Shown: positions 10,361-18,239, numbered from the stretch's first letter. The stretch: 64,000 nucleotides of DNA from Pseudomonas sp. NCCP-436 (GCF_019656335.1 NZ_BPLZ01000004.1:243588-307587), one strand, 5' to 3'. The notes: generated by a model not told the origin, from the sequence alone. Translations and numbers: made by a program.

Positions 10361-10936
10361 ATGAAGTATCCTCTGCCCTTTCGTGCAGGTTGGCTGATCG
10401 CGTCCGTACTCTTGGCCTGCAGCGCCCGGGCCGAAGCGCTGTTCGATGCCGAAGGCTATCGCAGCAGCCAGTACCGCAGCCCTACTCCCTTAAGCCTGGA
10501 AGGTGTACAGGTCGTCGATACCTCCCGCCTGCAGCACTTGCTTGAACAACAACCGCGCCCTCTGCTGGTCGACGTCTATCGACGTCCCTGGGTGCACGGC
10601 CGCTTCGTCGAGGACAGCCCACACGCCAACGTACCCGGTAGCCTCTGGCTGGCCAATACCGGTGACGGCAACCTTGCACCTCTGTGGCAACGCTACTTCC
10701 ACCACCATCTGGAGCAGGCCAGTGGTGGTGACCAGCAGTACCCTGTGGTGTTTTACTGCCGATCCGACTGCTGGCTGAGCTGGAACGCCGCACGTCGTGC
10801 CCATGCCATGGGTTACACGCGGCTCTACTGGTATCGTGACGGCATCGATGCCTGGGAGCAGGCTGGCCTGCCTCTGGTACATGCCGAGCCAGCCGAACTG
10901 CCCGCCGCTTTGCTGCCCTCCACTGTCACCCCATAA
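10361..10936 (+). CDS. Periplasmic rhodanese-like PQQ-associated CXXCW motif protein
   Basis: Exported protein of 191 residues with a signal peptide (residues 1 to about 24, ending CSARAEA) and a rhodanese-like fold. It is recognisable as the family called PQQ-dependent catabolism-associated CXXCW motif protein. The hallmark is FYCRSDCWLSWNAARRA at residues 131-147, with Cys133 and Cys137 followed by Trp138; three residues separate the cysteines here. An upstream DVYRRPW segment and a late YRDGIDAWEQAG match rhodanese architecture. ATG 10361 is chosen because a TTG start at 10199 would place the signal peptide internally. erbR begins 23 bp downstream, so the two form an operon. The function is unproven; a thiol/sulfane-sulfur relay role with the SoxYZ-like carrier nearby is inferred. 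Confidence 0.88.
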   Translation: MKYPLPFRAGWLIASVLLACSARAEALFDAEGYRSSQYRSPTPLSLEGVQVVDTSRLQHLLEQQPRPLLVDVYRRPWVHGRFVEDSPHANVPGSLWLANTGDGNLAPLWQRYFHHHLEQASGGDQQYPVVFYCRSDCWLSWNAARRAHAMGYTRLYWYRDGIDAWEQAGLPLVHAEPAELPAALLPSTVTP

Positions 10937-10959
10937 TCACAGCAACGAGGTGAAAGGCC

Positions 10960-11625
10960 ATGTACAAGATTTTGATTGCCGATGATCATCCGCTGTTTCG
11001 TGAAGCCATCCACAATGTGATCGCCGACGGCTTTCCCGGCAGCGAGATCATGGAAACCGCAGACCTGGACAGTGCCTTGGCGCTGACCCAGGAACACGAC
11101 GACCTGGATCTGATTCTGCTCGACCTGAATATGCCCGGCATGCACGGTCTGGGTGGCCTGATGAACCTGCGCAACGAGGCGCCGACCATTCCGGTGGTGA
11201 TTGTCTCTGCCGAGCAGGACAAACAGATTGTCTTGCAGGCCATTACCTACGGCGCAGTGGGCTTCATCACCAAGTCCTCGCCACGGGGCCAGATGACCGA
11301 GGCCATCGCCCAGATCCTCGACGGCAACGTCTACCTGCCACCGGACATCATCCGCTCGCAGCGCAGTAGCAGTTCACGCCAACACACCGACAGTCACAGC
11401 ATCCCCCCGGAACTGCTGCAGGCACTGACCCGCAAACAGCTGCTGGTACTCGAACGCATGACCAAGGGAGAATCGAACAAGCAGATCGCCTACAGCCTGG
11501 ATATCGCCGAAACCACCGTCAAGGCGCATGTTTCCGCGATCCTGCGCAAACTGGGCGTGCATAACCGCGTCCAGGCCATTCTCTCGGCCGGAGACATCGA
11601 CTTCGCCTCCTACCTACGGCGCTGA
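10960..11625 (+). CDS. erbR: LuxR-family response regulator ErbR/AgmR
   Basis: Two-component response regulator of 221 residues. The receiver domain has acidic DD at 8-9 and phospho-acceptor Asp55 ([10 protein letters not shown]), with the switch Ser in VIVSAEQD and Lys in FITKSSP. The C-terminal NarL/FixJ helix-turn-helix spans about residues 150-212 ([21 protein letters not shown]). The sequence matches what I know of P. aeruginosa AgmR/ErbR, which controls quinoprotein ethanol oxidation and PQQ genes. No partner histidine kinase is encoded in this cluster, so the input signal must come from elsewhere. GAGGTG lies at suitable spacing before the start. Confidence 0.93.
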   Translation: MYKILIADDHPLFREAIHNVIADGFPGSEIMETADLDSALALTQEHDDLDLILLDLNMPGMHGLGGLMNLRNEAPTIPVVIVSAEQDKQIVLQAITYGAVGFITKSSPRGQMTEAIAQILDGNVYLPPDIIRSQRSSSSRQHTDSHSIPPELLQALTRKQLLVLERMTKGESNKQIAYSLDIAETTVKAHVSAILRKLGVHNRVQAILSAGDIDFASYLRR

Positions 11626-11637
11626 AGCAACGCAAAG

Positions 11638-11669
11638 GCCCCGCCTTTACGGCGGGGCAACCTATTTTT
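11638..11669 (+). terminator. Rho-independent terminator after erbR
   Basis: Perfect stem GCCCCGCC / GGCGGGGC (11638-11645 with 11651-11658), five-base loop, followed by AACCTATTTTT. Confidence 0.88.
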
Positions 11670-11700
11670 GACAGCCGAATGGCAACCGTGCCGTCTCTTT

Positions 11701-12630
11701 TTATGGCTGATCGGCTCGGGGCAGTGCCTGACGCTCGTAACGCGGATAGAGGTGGGTAACACTACGAATCAGCTCATAACGCGACAGACTGACCTGGGCA
11801 AAACGCTCCGGAATGGGTGCTCGGATCAGCTCATTCATCTCGGCGCCCTGCTCGGCGCCCTGACGCAGAAGGCCGTCAAGCCAACTCAGATAGTCGCGCA
11901 TCTGGGTAAATGGCTCTGCGTTATCCGTCACGGGGCCATGCCCGGGCACCAGCAAACGCCACGGCAAATTCTCCAGACGCTGCAAATCGGCCAGCCAGGT
12001 TTCCAGACCCGGAGTGTTTGGGGTAGTCAGTGCCCTCTGATAAAACAGCAGATCACCAGCAAACAGTACACCGGTCTGCTCATCGAGAATTGCCAGATCC
12101 GCACCGGTATGACCGCTTAGCGCCAGCAGTTGCAGGCGTCGCCCACCAATCTCCAGCGCTCCCTCATTCACCTCCTGAGTCGGCAATACCACCTCGGTAC
12201 CGCGCATCCAGTCACCAACCAGACGATACATATTCTCGGCCATGGCATCCCCCTGCTCGGCCAGCAGACGGGTTGTGGCAGGCAGCGCAGCAATGGGCAC
12301 ATCGCTAAAAGCCTGATTGCCCAAGACATGATCCGGGTGATGGTGAGTCAGCAGCACCAGCTGAACAGACTTATCGGTAGTTTGCGCGATGCTATGGCGC
12401 AGGGCCTCGCCATAGCGGCGCGAAGGCCCGCTGTCGATCACCACCACGCCATCGCGGGTTTCGATAAAGCCAATGTTGACGATATTGCCACCGTTATCCG
12501 GGGCAAAATTGTCAGTGCTGCCCTCCAGCAACCACACCCCCTCTGCGATCTGGCGTGGCTGCAGGCGGTAGTCAAGCGCGGCCTGAGCCAGCCCGGTGGT
12601 AAACAACAGCAAAAGCGTTATCCAGCGCAT
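11701..12630 (-). CDS. Quinoprotein relay system zinc metallohydrolase (SoxH-like metallo-beta-lactamase fold)
   Basis: Exported metallo-beta-lactamase-fold hydrolase of 309 residues. The signal peptide (1 to about 18) ends GLAQA. The zinc motif HHHPDH is at residues 96-101 (His96, His98, Asp100, His101), with later metal ligands in LSGHTGADLAI, LFAGDLLF and VPGHGPV. Sequence and context match the SoxH-related family annotated as quinoprotein relay system zinc metallohydrolase 1. ATG 12630 is selected because it begins the signal peptide; upstream in-frame starts would bury it. The substrate is unknown. Known relatives include persulfide-hydrolysing enzymes, and co-location with a SoxYZ-like carrier suggests a carrier-bound sulfur substrate (inference). 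Confidence 0.87.
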   Translation of the reverse strand: MRWITLLLLFTTGLAQAALDYRLQPRQIAEGVWLLEGSTDNFAPDNGGNIVNIGFIETRDGVVVIDSGPSRRYGEALRHSIAQTTDKSVQLVLLTHHHPDHVLGNQAFSDVPIAALPATTRLLAEQGDAMAENMYRLVGDWMRGTEVVLPTQEVNEGALEIGGRRLQLLALSGHTGADLAILDEQTGVLFAGDLLFYQRALTTPNTPGLETWLADLQRLENLPWRLLVPGHGPVTDNAEPFTQMRDYLSWLDGLLRQGAEQGAEMNELIRAPIPERFAQVSLSRYELIRSVTHLYPRYERQALPRADQP

Positions 12631-12732
12631 GCTTCTCTCCTTGGGAATGATTCGTTGCAGGAAACGCGTTCTCGCGGCCGACGGGGAAACCGCCCTTGCT
12701 GCGTTGCTCCGGGTATCGCTTCGTCCGGCGCA

Positions 12733-12848
12733 GGACTCCTGCGTCAAAGCCACTCAACTGTAGGAGTCGCGATCTTGCGGTGAACGGGGTAATCCACCTT
12801 GACGGCGTCGTCTCTTGCGAGCGCTTGCCCGAAAGCCGGCTTCTACGC
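12733..12848. repeat. Possible degenerate REP pair between the metallohydrolase and SoxYZ genes
   Basis: TGTAGGAGTCGCGATCTTGCGG (12759-12780) resembles the Pseudomonas REP core GTAGGAG...GCGA. An inverse-facing copy lies at 12820-12846 (on the minus strand it begins GTAGAAGCCGGCTTTCGGGC). GACTCCT at 12734-12740 is the inverse of AGGAGTC at 12762-12768. Copy number elsewhere in the genome cannot be seen. Confidence 0.4.
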
Positions 12849-12875
12849 CAACCCAAAGTACAGCCCAGGCATCAT

Positions 12876-13625
12876 TTAGAAACTGGCCTGAAACTCGTTG
12901 CCATTGTTGTCGCGCAACCACAGCTCGGCCTGCTGGTCGCCACGCAGGTCGAAGGTCAGTGTCGGGTTCTCGCTGACGGCCGGAAACAGTTCGATTCTTC
13001 CCAGTACCTGACCGTCCTGGCTGCGCAGCTCCGCCTTCTCAAGGAAAAACTCGGGAATTCCGCCAACCAGGCCATTGTCCATGGGGTGCGAAACCTGAAG
13101 GCGCAGACGGCTTTCACCACCGCGCTGGAAACGCTTGCCCAGTACCTGCCCCAGGCGCTCTTCCCAACCGGCTTCGGCCCTTACCACGCTGGGCGCAGTG
13201 CAGCCGCCGCCTGCAGCTTCAACCCGCACCGAGCCGATGTGCCAGATACCATCATCGGTCAGCACTGCGGCACGGATCGGCGTAGCCTGCTCGACCCGAA
13301 TACGCACGGCCAGCCGAGGGAGAACCTGCTCGCCCGGGGCAAAATCGAAGATTCGCGGAATGGGATTGAGTTCAGCCCAGGCCAGCATGCGCCGAACCTT
13401 GCCGTCATAGGCACTGGCATCGATCTGGATAGGCACCTGTCGCGCGTCCTCAGCAAAGGGCGGCGCCTCAAGGCGAATCTGCTCGTCGAACACGAAGGGC
13501 TCACCATCCAGCAGGCGCTGGTGATAGTAGCTCCACATGGCCGAGCCCAGCGGATCAGGAGCCGCCGCCTGCGCCTCCCCCCCCCAGGCAAGCAGTACCG
13601 ACAATATCAGGCCACGCCAATCCAT
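12876..13625 (-). CDS. Quinoprotein dehydrogenase-associated SoxYZ-like carrier
   Basis: Exported fused SoxY-SoxZ protein of 249 residues. The signal peptide ends near residue 21 (GGEAQAAA). The SoxY-like part covers about residues 25-148 and ends in EAAGGGCTAPS with the single cysteine Cys142, equivalent to the swinging-arm cysteine that carries sulfur intermediates in SoxY. The SoxZ-like immunoglobulin fold covers about residues 150-249, with the family segment SHPMDNGL. No other Sox gene (soxA, X, B, CD) is present, so this is not thiosulfate oxidation. The fused family is known to me only as an accessory of quinoprotein dehydrogenase loci. It shares strand and neighbourhood with the metallohydrolase and cytochrome c550. 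Confidence 0.9.
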   Translation of the reverse strand: MDWRGLILSVLLAWGGEAQAAAPDPLGSAMWSYYHQRLLDGEPFVFDEQIRLEAPPFAEDARQVPIQIDASAYDGKVRRMLAWAELNPIPRIFDFAPGEQVLPRLAVRIRVEQATPIRAAVLTDDGIWHIGSVRVEAAGGGCTAPSVVRAEAGWEERLGQVLGKRFQRGGESRLRLQVSHPMDNGLVGGIPEFFLEKAELRSQDGQVLGRIELFPAVSENPTLTFDLRGDQQAELWLRDNNGNEFQASF

Positions 13626-13705
13626 CGTCGCTCCTAAGCAGCCTTTAAAAGCGCTGCTCGCTACATCAATGCCGCGAAAGTCCCACAAGAACAGCAGGAC
13701 TGCTC

Positions 13706-14125
13706 CTATTCCTCGATATGAACGCTTTCAAGGTAACTACGCACCGCCCACAGCGCTTCCTGGCTGAGGAAGTTGGCCATCTTCGGCATGTACACGCGCC
13801 CGTCACGCACGGCCCCGTTGATTACGCGCTCCTTGAACCACTCATCACCGCTGGCTCCCGGCTCCAGCAAACGCAGATCCGGCGCAATGCCACCAGACTT
13901 GGCCTCCAGACCATGGCAGGCAGCGCAGTTCTGGTTGTAGGCCGAAGCACCAATCTCAATGGCGCGAGCATTGCCCCGGTAGGGGTTCTCATCCAGCCAT
14001 TCTTCACCCAGGGGCTCCAGGCCTTCTGTATTGACCGCCTGCGGCACCACGTCACCGTGCGCCCAGATGCTGGTCGACGCGGCGAGCAGCACCAGCGCCA
14101 GGGTGGATTGAATTTTCTTCTTCAT
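13706..14125 (-). CDS. pedF: Cytochrome c-550 (electron acceptor of quinoprotein ethanol dehydrogenase)
   Basis: Periplasmic class I c-type cytochrome of 139 residues with a signal peptide (1 to about 22, ending SIWA). The single haem site CAACH is at residues 67-71, with Met113 (or Met116) in YMPKMANF as likely sixth ligand. It is the PedF/ExaB type that takes electrons from PQQ-alcohol dehydrogenase. It is divergent from exaA with 292 bp between the starts, so both promoters lie in that gap. ATG 14125 starts the signal peptide; an in-frame start at 14197 is unlikely. Confidence 0.93.
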   Translation of the reverse strand: MKKKIQSTLALVLLAASTSIWAHGDVVPQAVNTEGLEPLGEEWLDENPYRGNARAIEIGASAYNQNCAACHGLEAKSGGIAPDLRLLEPGASGDEWFKERVINGAVRDGRVYMPKMANFLSQEALWAVRSYLESVHIEE

Positions 14126-14232
14126 GGCTAGGGACCTCATCAAATGCACGCAAGACAGCCCATTCAGAGCACGTGGCAGCCATCTTAAAAAGGCCAAGCC
14201 AGGCGCCGAATGCTGCTTTGGTGGTCGCGATC

Positions 14233-14321
14233 TAGTCCCTTGGTAGTAGGGCTTGGGAGGGAGTTCGGCTGATGCCTTGGCAGCAAGGCCAAGTCATGCC
14301 CCAACCGGGAAATCATCCCGG
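14233..14321. promoter_or_regulatory. Candidate operator region in the pedF-exaA divergent promoter
   Basis: TAGT occurs at 14233-14236 and again in TAGTA at 14244-14248, spaced 11 bp (one helical turn) and matching the half-site of the palindrome upstream of the CXXCW-erbR operon. A separate perfect inverted repeat CCGGGA-5 nt-TCCCGG lies at 14305-14321, about 97 bp before exaA. Either could bind ErbR or another activator; no protein-DNA evidence can be read here. Confidence 0.35.
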
Positions 14322-14417
14322 CAAAGTCGGGAATTTTTCCGTAGGCGCAAAGTGGCCCCGGTTCCACCATCAACCTGCCACTGCGGCGACCTATCACATC
14401 CAATGGGAAGCACAACG

Positions 14418-16280
14418 ATGACAACAAGAAACCTACCCAGCACTCCGCGCCCCCTGGCGCTCGCACTGATGCTGGCCGGCGGCCTGGCATTGAGTTCCGG
14501 GCTGCAGGCCAAGCCGGTGACCTGGGAAGACATTGCCAACGACCACCTCACCACCCACAACGTGCTGCAGTACGGCATGGGCACCAACGCCCAGCGCTGG
14601 AGCCCGCTGGCAAAGGTGAATACTGAAAACGTCTTCAAGCTGACTCCGGCCTGGAGCTACTCCTTCGGTGACGAGAAGCAGCGCGGACAGGAATCACAAG
14701 CCATCATCCACGATGGCGTGGTCTACGTGACCGGTTCCTACTCCCGTGTCTTTGCTCTTGATGCCAAGACCGGTCAGCGGCTGTGGACGTACAGCCACCG
14801 CCTGCCGGACGATATCCGTCCGTGCTGCGACGTGGTCAACCGTGGCGCCGCCATCTACGGCGACAAGATCTACTTCGGCACTCTCGACGCCCGCGTCGTG
14901 GCGCTGAACAAGGACACCGGCAAGGTAGTCTGGAACAAGAAATTCGGCGATCACGCAGCCGGCTACACCATGACCGGCGCGCCGACTATCGTGAAAGACC
15001 AGAAAACCGGCAAGGTGCTACTGATCCACGGCAGCTCCGGTGACGAGTTCGGCGTGGTCGGCCGCCTGTTCGCCCGTGACCCGGACACCGGCGAGGAAAT
15101 CTGGATGCGTCCATTTGTCGAAGGCCACATGGGCCGCCTGAACGGCAAGGACAGCACCCCGACCGGCGACATCAAGGCGCCGAGCTGGCCGGACGATCCC
15201 AACAGCCCGACCGGCAAGAAGGAAGCCTGGAGTCAGGGCGGCGGCGCGCCGTGGCAGAGCGCCAGCTTCGATGCCGAAACCAACACCATCATCATCGGCG
15301 CGGGCAACCCGGCGCCATGGAACGGCTGGGCACGTACCGCCGACGGTGGCGACCCGAAGGACTACGACAGCCTGTACACCTCCGGCCAGGTTGGCGTCGA
15401 CCCGACCACCGGTGAAGTGAAGTGGTTCTACCAGCACACTCCGAACGATGCCTGGGACTTCTCCGGCAACAACGAACTGGTGCTGTTCGACTACAAGGAC
15501 AAGGACGGCAAGGTCACCAAGGCCACCGCACACGCCGACCGCAACGGTTTCTTCTACGTGGTCGACCGTGCCAACGGCAAGCTGAAAAATGCCTTCCCCT
15601 TCGTCGACAAGATCACCTGGGCCAGCCACATCGACCTGGAAACCGGTCGCCCGGTGGAAGTCGAGGGCCAGCGTCCGCCGAAGCCGAAGCCCGGCGAATC
15701 CAAGGGTGAAGTGGTCGAGGTCTCCCCACCCTTCCTTGGCGGCAAGAACTGGAACCCGATGGCCTACAGCCAGGACACCGGCCTGTTCTACGTACCGGCC
15801 AACCACTGGAAAGAGGACTACTGGGCCGAGGAAGCCACCTACAAGAAAGGCTCCGCCTACCTGGGCATGGGCTTCCGCATCAAGCGCCTGTATGACGACC
15901 ACGTCGGCATTCTGCGTGCGATGAACCCCACCACCGGCAAGGTGGTCTGGGAGCACAAGGAGCGTCTGCCGCTGTGGGCCGGTGTGCTGGCCACCAAGGG
16001 CGGTCTGGTGTTCACCGGTACCGGTGACGGCTACTTCAAGGCTTTCGATGCCAAGAACGGCAAGGAGCTGTGGAAGTTCCAGGTCGGCACCGGGATCATC
16101 TCTCCGCCCATCACCTGGGAACAGGACGGCGAGCAGTACATCGGCGTGACCGCCGGTTACGGTGGCGCGGTTCCGCTGTGGGGTGGCGACATGGCCGATC
16201 TGACCAAGCCGGTCGCCCAGGGCGGTTCCTTCTGGGTATTCAAACTGCCCAGCTGGGACAAAGCCAGCGCCCAGCGCTGA
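14418..16280 (+). CDS. exaA: Quinoprotein ethanol dehydrogenase (PQQ, calcium type)
   Basis: Periplasmic PQQ-dependent alcohol dehydrogenase of 620 residues, oxidising ethanol and other primary alcohols to aldehydes. The signal peptide ends near residue 31 (SSGLQA-KP), so the mature chain begins KPVTWEDIAN. The vicinal disulfide pair is Cys136-Cys137 (RPCCDVV). The catalytic Asp347 lies in NDAWDFSGNNE. The residue two positions later is Ser349, not Asp, so this is a calcium-type rather than a lanthanide-type (XoxF/PedH) enzyme. Eight-bladed propeller repeats (for example LDAKTGQRLW, LNKDTGKVVW, MNPTTGKVVWEH) run through the chain. ATG 14418 has GGGAAG seven bases upstream. Electrons would go to the divergently encoded cytochrome c550. 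No pqq synthesis genes are in the window. Confidence 0.96.
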   Translation: MTTRNLPSTPRPLALALMLAGGLALSSGLQAKPVTWEDIANDHLTTHNVLQYGMGTNAQRWSPLAKVNTENVFKLTPAWSYSFGDEKQRGQESQAIIHDGVVYVTGSYSRVFALDAKTGQRLWTYSHRLPDDIRPCCDVVNRGAAIYGDKIYFGTLDARVVALNKDTGKVVWNKKFGDHAAGYTMTGAPTIVKDQKTGKVLLIHGSSGDEFGVVGRLFARDPDTGEEIWMRPFVEGHMGRLNGKDSTPTGDIKAPSWPDDPNSPTGKKEAWSQGGGAPWQSASFDAETNTIIIGAGNPAPWNGWARTADGGDPKDYDSLYTSGQVGVDPTTGEVKWFYQHTPNDAWDFSGNNELVLFDYKDKDGKVTKATAHADRNGFFYVVDRANGKLKNAFPFVDKITWASHIDLETGRPVEVEGQRPPKPKPGESKGEVVEVSPPFLGGKNWNPMAYSQDTGLFYVPANHWKEDYWAEEATYKKGSAYLGMGFRIKRLYDDHVGILRAMNPTTGKVVWEHKERLPLWAGVLATKGGLVFTGTGDGYFKAFDAKNGKELWKFQVGTGIISPPITWEQDGEQYIGVTAGYGGAVPLWGGDMADLTKPVAQGGSFWVFKLPSWDKASAQR

Positions 16281-16288
16281 GTCTGGTG

Positions 16289-16351
16289 CGGGGTGCCTGT
16301 CGCACCCCGCTGCCGGCCTTTCGAAACGGCGCCCGCATGGGCGCCGGTTTC
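16289..16351 (+). terminator. Two consecutive hairpins after exaA
   Basis: First stem GCGGGGTGC / GCACCCCGC (16289-16297 with 16303-16311). The second, stronger stem spans 16322-16351 (CGAAACGGCGCCC pairs with GGGCGCCGGTTTCG with one bulge). There is no long T-run; together they probably separate exaA expression from the pentapeptide gene. Confidence 0.6.
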
Positions 16352-16396
16352 GCCTGAAGCTGCATACAGCTCTCCCGTCCCTGTTGAGGTATCGAC

Positions 16397-17050
16397 ATGA
16401 ATTACCTGATTCTGCTCGTTCCGGTTCTACTCCTGGCACTCGGTAGCCACGCCATCGGCGCCGAGGATGACGGCGTTCCACAGATCAACGGCTGCCGCAT
16501 CGAACCCGACAGCAAGTGCCCCAACGCCGACCTGCGTGGCGCCAAACTAAGCAATCTGGATATGCGCCGCATGGATCTTTCCGGCGCAGATCTTTCCGGT
16601 GCGGATCTGCGTCATACCAATCTGGATCTGGCCAATCTGGAGAAAGCCAAACTGCGTGGTGCCAACCTGACCCGCGCCAGTCTGCAGCAAAGCAACCTGC
16701 GTCTGGCCGACTTCAGCGGCGCTACCCTGGTAGCCATCAGTGGCTGGGGACTGTTCGCCCAGGCCGCGCAATTCAACGACGCCGACCTGCGCGCAGCCAA
16801 TCTGGAGTTCGCAAGGATGTCGGCAGCCAAGATGCACAATGCACAGCTTCAGGCAGCCAACCTGGAGATGACCTGGCTAAGCAAGGCTGACCTGAAAGGC
16901 GCCCACCTGGAGGATGCCAACCTGCAGGAAGTGAAACTCGGCGGTTCCAATCTGGAGAACGCCAACCTCACCGGTGCCCGCCTCCGTTTCGGCAACTTCC
17001 AGGGGGCCAATATGCCCGGCTGCGTTCAGTGCCCCGAGGGCTGGGACTGA
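16397..17050 (+). CDS. Exported pentapeptide-repeat protein
   Basis: Protein of 217 residues: signal peptide (1 to about 21, ending SHAIGA), a short Cys-containing N-terminal segment (NGCRIEPDSKCPNADL), then about 30 consecutive pentapeptide repeats of the A(D/N)Lxx type from residue 40 to 210 (ADLRGAKLSNLDMRRMDLSGADLSG style). It ends with a second Cys pair (PGCVQCPEGWD). The repeats predict a right-handed quadrilateral beta-helix in the periplasm, probably capped by disulfides. The role is unknown. Location directly after exaA suggests a link with periplasmic alcohol oxidation, perhaps a scaffold; this is inference. Confidence 0.85.
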   Translation: MNYLILLVPVLLLALGSHAIGAEDDGVPQINGCRIEPDSKCPNADLRGAKLSNLDMRRMDLSGADLSGADLRHTNLDLANLEKAKLRGANLTRASLQQSNLRLADFSGATLVAISGWGLFAQAAQFNDADLRAANLEFARMSAAKMHNAQLQAANLEMTWLSKADLKGAHLEDANLQEVKLGGSNLENANLTGARLRFGNFQGANMPGCVQCPEGWD

Positions 17051-17061
17051 CCTATCTCGCC

Positions 17062-17085
17062 GCGCCGGGTATCTCGACCCGGCGC
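17062..17085 (+). terminator. Hairpin after the pentapeptide-repeat gene
   Basis: Perfect 9-bp stem GCGCCGGGT / ACCCGGCGC (17062-17070 with 17077-17085), six-base loop, 11 bases after the stop; no T-run. Confidence 0.55.
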
Positions 17086-17229
17086 CCTGGCCCTGCAACC
17101 ACTTCGCCACAGATCAGCATTCAGCCTCGCTGCATGCCAGAAGGGGTAAGTCAGCCCCCCCTCCATCGCCTTCCCGACAATGCATCACGGCAGCGCTCAC
17201 ATGAATGCAATAGCAAACAATTAGTAAAC

Positions 17230-17250
17230 GCAATAGATTTTCATTTGTTT
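17230..17250 (+). promoter_or_regulatory. Fur-like box upstream of the Fec-type importer
   Basis: GATTTTCATT at 17236-17245 matches nine of ten bases of the GATTCTCATT core of the Fur consensus, within an AT-rich leader 75-95 bp before the binding-protein gene. It supports iron regulation but is a single imperfect match. Confidence 0.4.
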
Positions 17251-17324
17251 TGATAGTAAAAGATAGCCTGCTTTCAATCCTTGCCCGGCAGTCCGCTGGC
17301 TGCCCGCTTAAACTGGAGTCCAGC

Positions 17325-18239
17325 ATGTCTATCTCTTCCTTCCTGCGACAGGTCGCGCTGGCGCTGTCTGCCACAGTTTTCGCCAGCCTTCCTCTGCATG
17401 CCGCCGAACGCACCCTGGACACCGCTTACGGCCCTCTGAACCTTGAAGGAACACCACAGCGCGTGGTGGCTCTGGGTGACAGCGCTCTGGATGCGGCGCT
17501 GTCGCTTGAGGTGAAACCGGTCGGAACCCTCGCCAGCCGGGGCGGTAACGATGTACCGGAGTACCTCAGGGTCAAAGCCGGGAAAATCACGCTGGTCGGC
17601 AGCGTGCGTGAACCCAACCTGGAAGCCATCCTGCGCCTGCAACCGGACTTGATCCTCGCCACCGGCGATCTCTCGCGCGAGCTTTACGCCAAGTTGAGCC
17701 TGATTGCACCAACCGTGGTGCCGCGTGGCAACAATTTTGCCGACTGGCGCGAAATCTATGCGACTTACGCCCAGGCTCTTGGCAAGGCAGATGAGGGCCG
17801 GCTGCGTCTGGACGAAATCGAGAAACGCAGTGCCGCCCTGCGCGAACGTCTGCCGCAGGGGCTGGAGGTCAGCGTGGTACGCTGGAACCCGCAGGGTCCA
17901 GTGATTATGTCCAGTCGTCTGTTTACCGGCCAGTTGCTGGAAAACCTCGGCCTGCGTGCTAACGCTCTGGCTGCCGAGCAGCAAAGCAAGCCTCACAGCG
18001 ACGTGCTCAGCTTGGAAAACCTGTCGCGCATCAATGCCGACTGGATATTTATCGCCACCCTAAATCCTGATGGCCACACCGCCATGGAAGATGCTCGCAA
18101 ACAGCCCGCCTTTACCCGCCTAAAAGCCGTAGCCAACGAGCATGTAGTGACAGTCGACGGCCATATCTGGAGCAGCAGCTCAGGCTACCTGGCAGCCAGC
18201 CAGATCCTGGATGACCTGGAGAAGGCGCTGCTCGACTGA
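17325..18239 (+). CDS. Periplasmic binding protein of a FecBCDE/BtuCDF-type ABC importer
   Basis: Class III (helical backbone) binding protein of 304 residues with an ordinary signal peptide (1 to about 27, SLPLHAAE) and no lipobox cysteine. Family features are RVVALGDSALDAALSL near the mature N-terminus, LEAILRLQPDLILAT at the first lobe edge and a C-terminal lobe ending GYLAASQILDDLEKALLD. It is FecB-like, so the cargo is probably a ferric siderophore or ferric citrate; cobalamin or haem cannot be excluded. GGAG sits six bases before ATG 17325. Its stop overlaps the permease start (TGATG), and four genes follow each other with overlaps of 1-4 bases or a 1-base gap. Confidence 0.88.
   Translation: MSISSFLRQVALALSATVFASLPLHAAERTLDTAYGPLNLEGTPQRVVALGDSALDAALSLEVKPVGTLASRGGNDVPEYLRVKAGKITLVGSVREPNLEAILRLQPDLILATGDLSRELYAKLSLIAPTVVPRGNNFADWREIYATYAQALGKADEGRLRLDEIEKRSAALRERLPQGLEVSVVRWNPQGPVIMSSRLFTGQLLENLGLRANALAAEQQSKPHSDVLSLENLSRINADWIFIATLNPDGHTAMEDARKQPAFTRLKAVANEHVVTVDGHIWSSSSGYLAASQILDDLEKALLD

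Noticed and set aside
15018..16481. 487-codon open frame antisense to exaA
   Set aside because: Shadow frame without motifs; exaA is intact on the plus strand.
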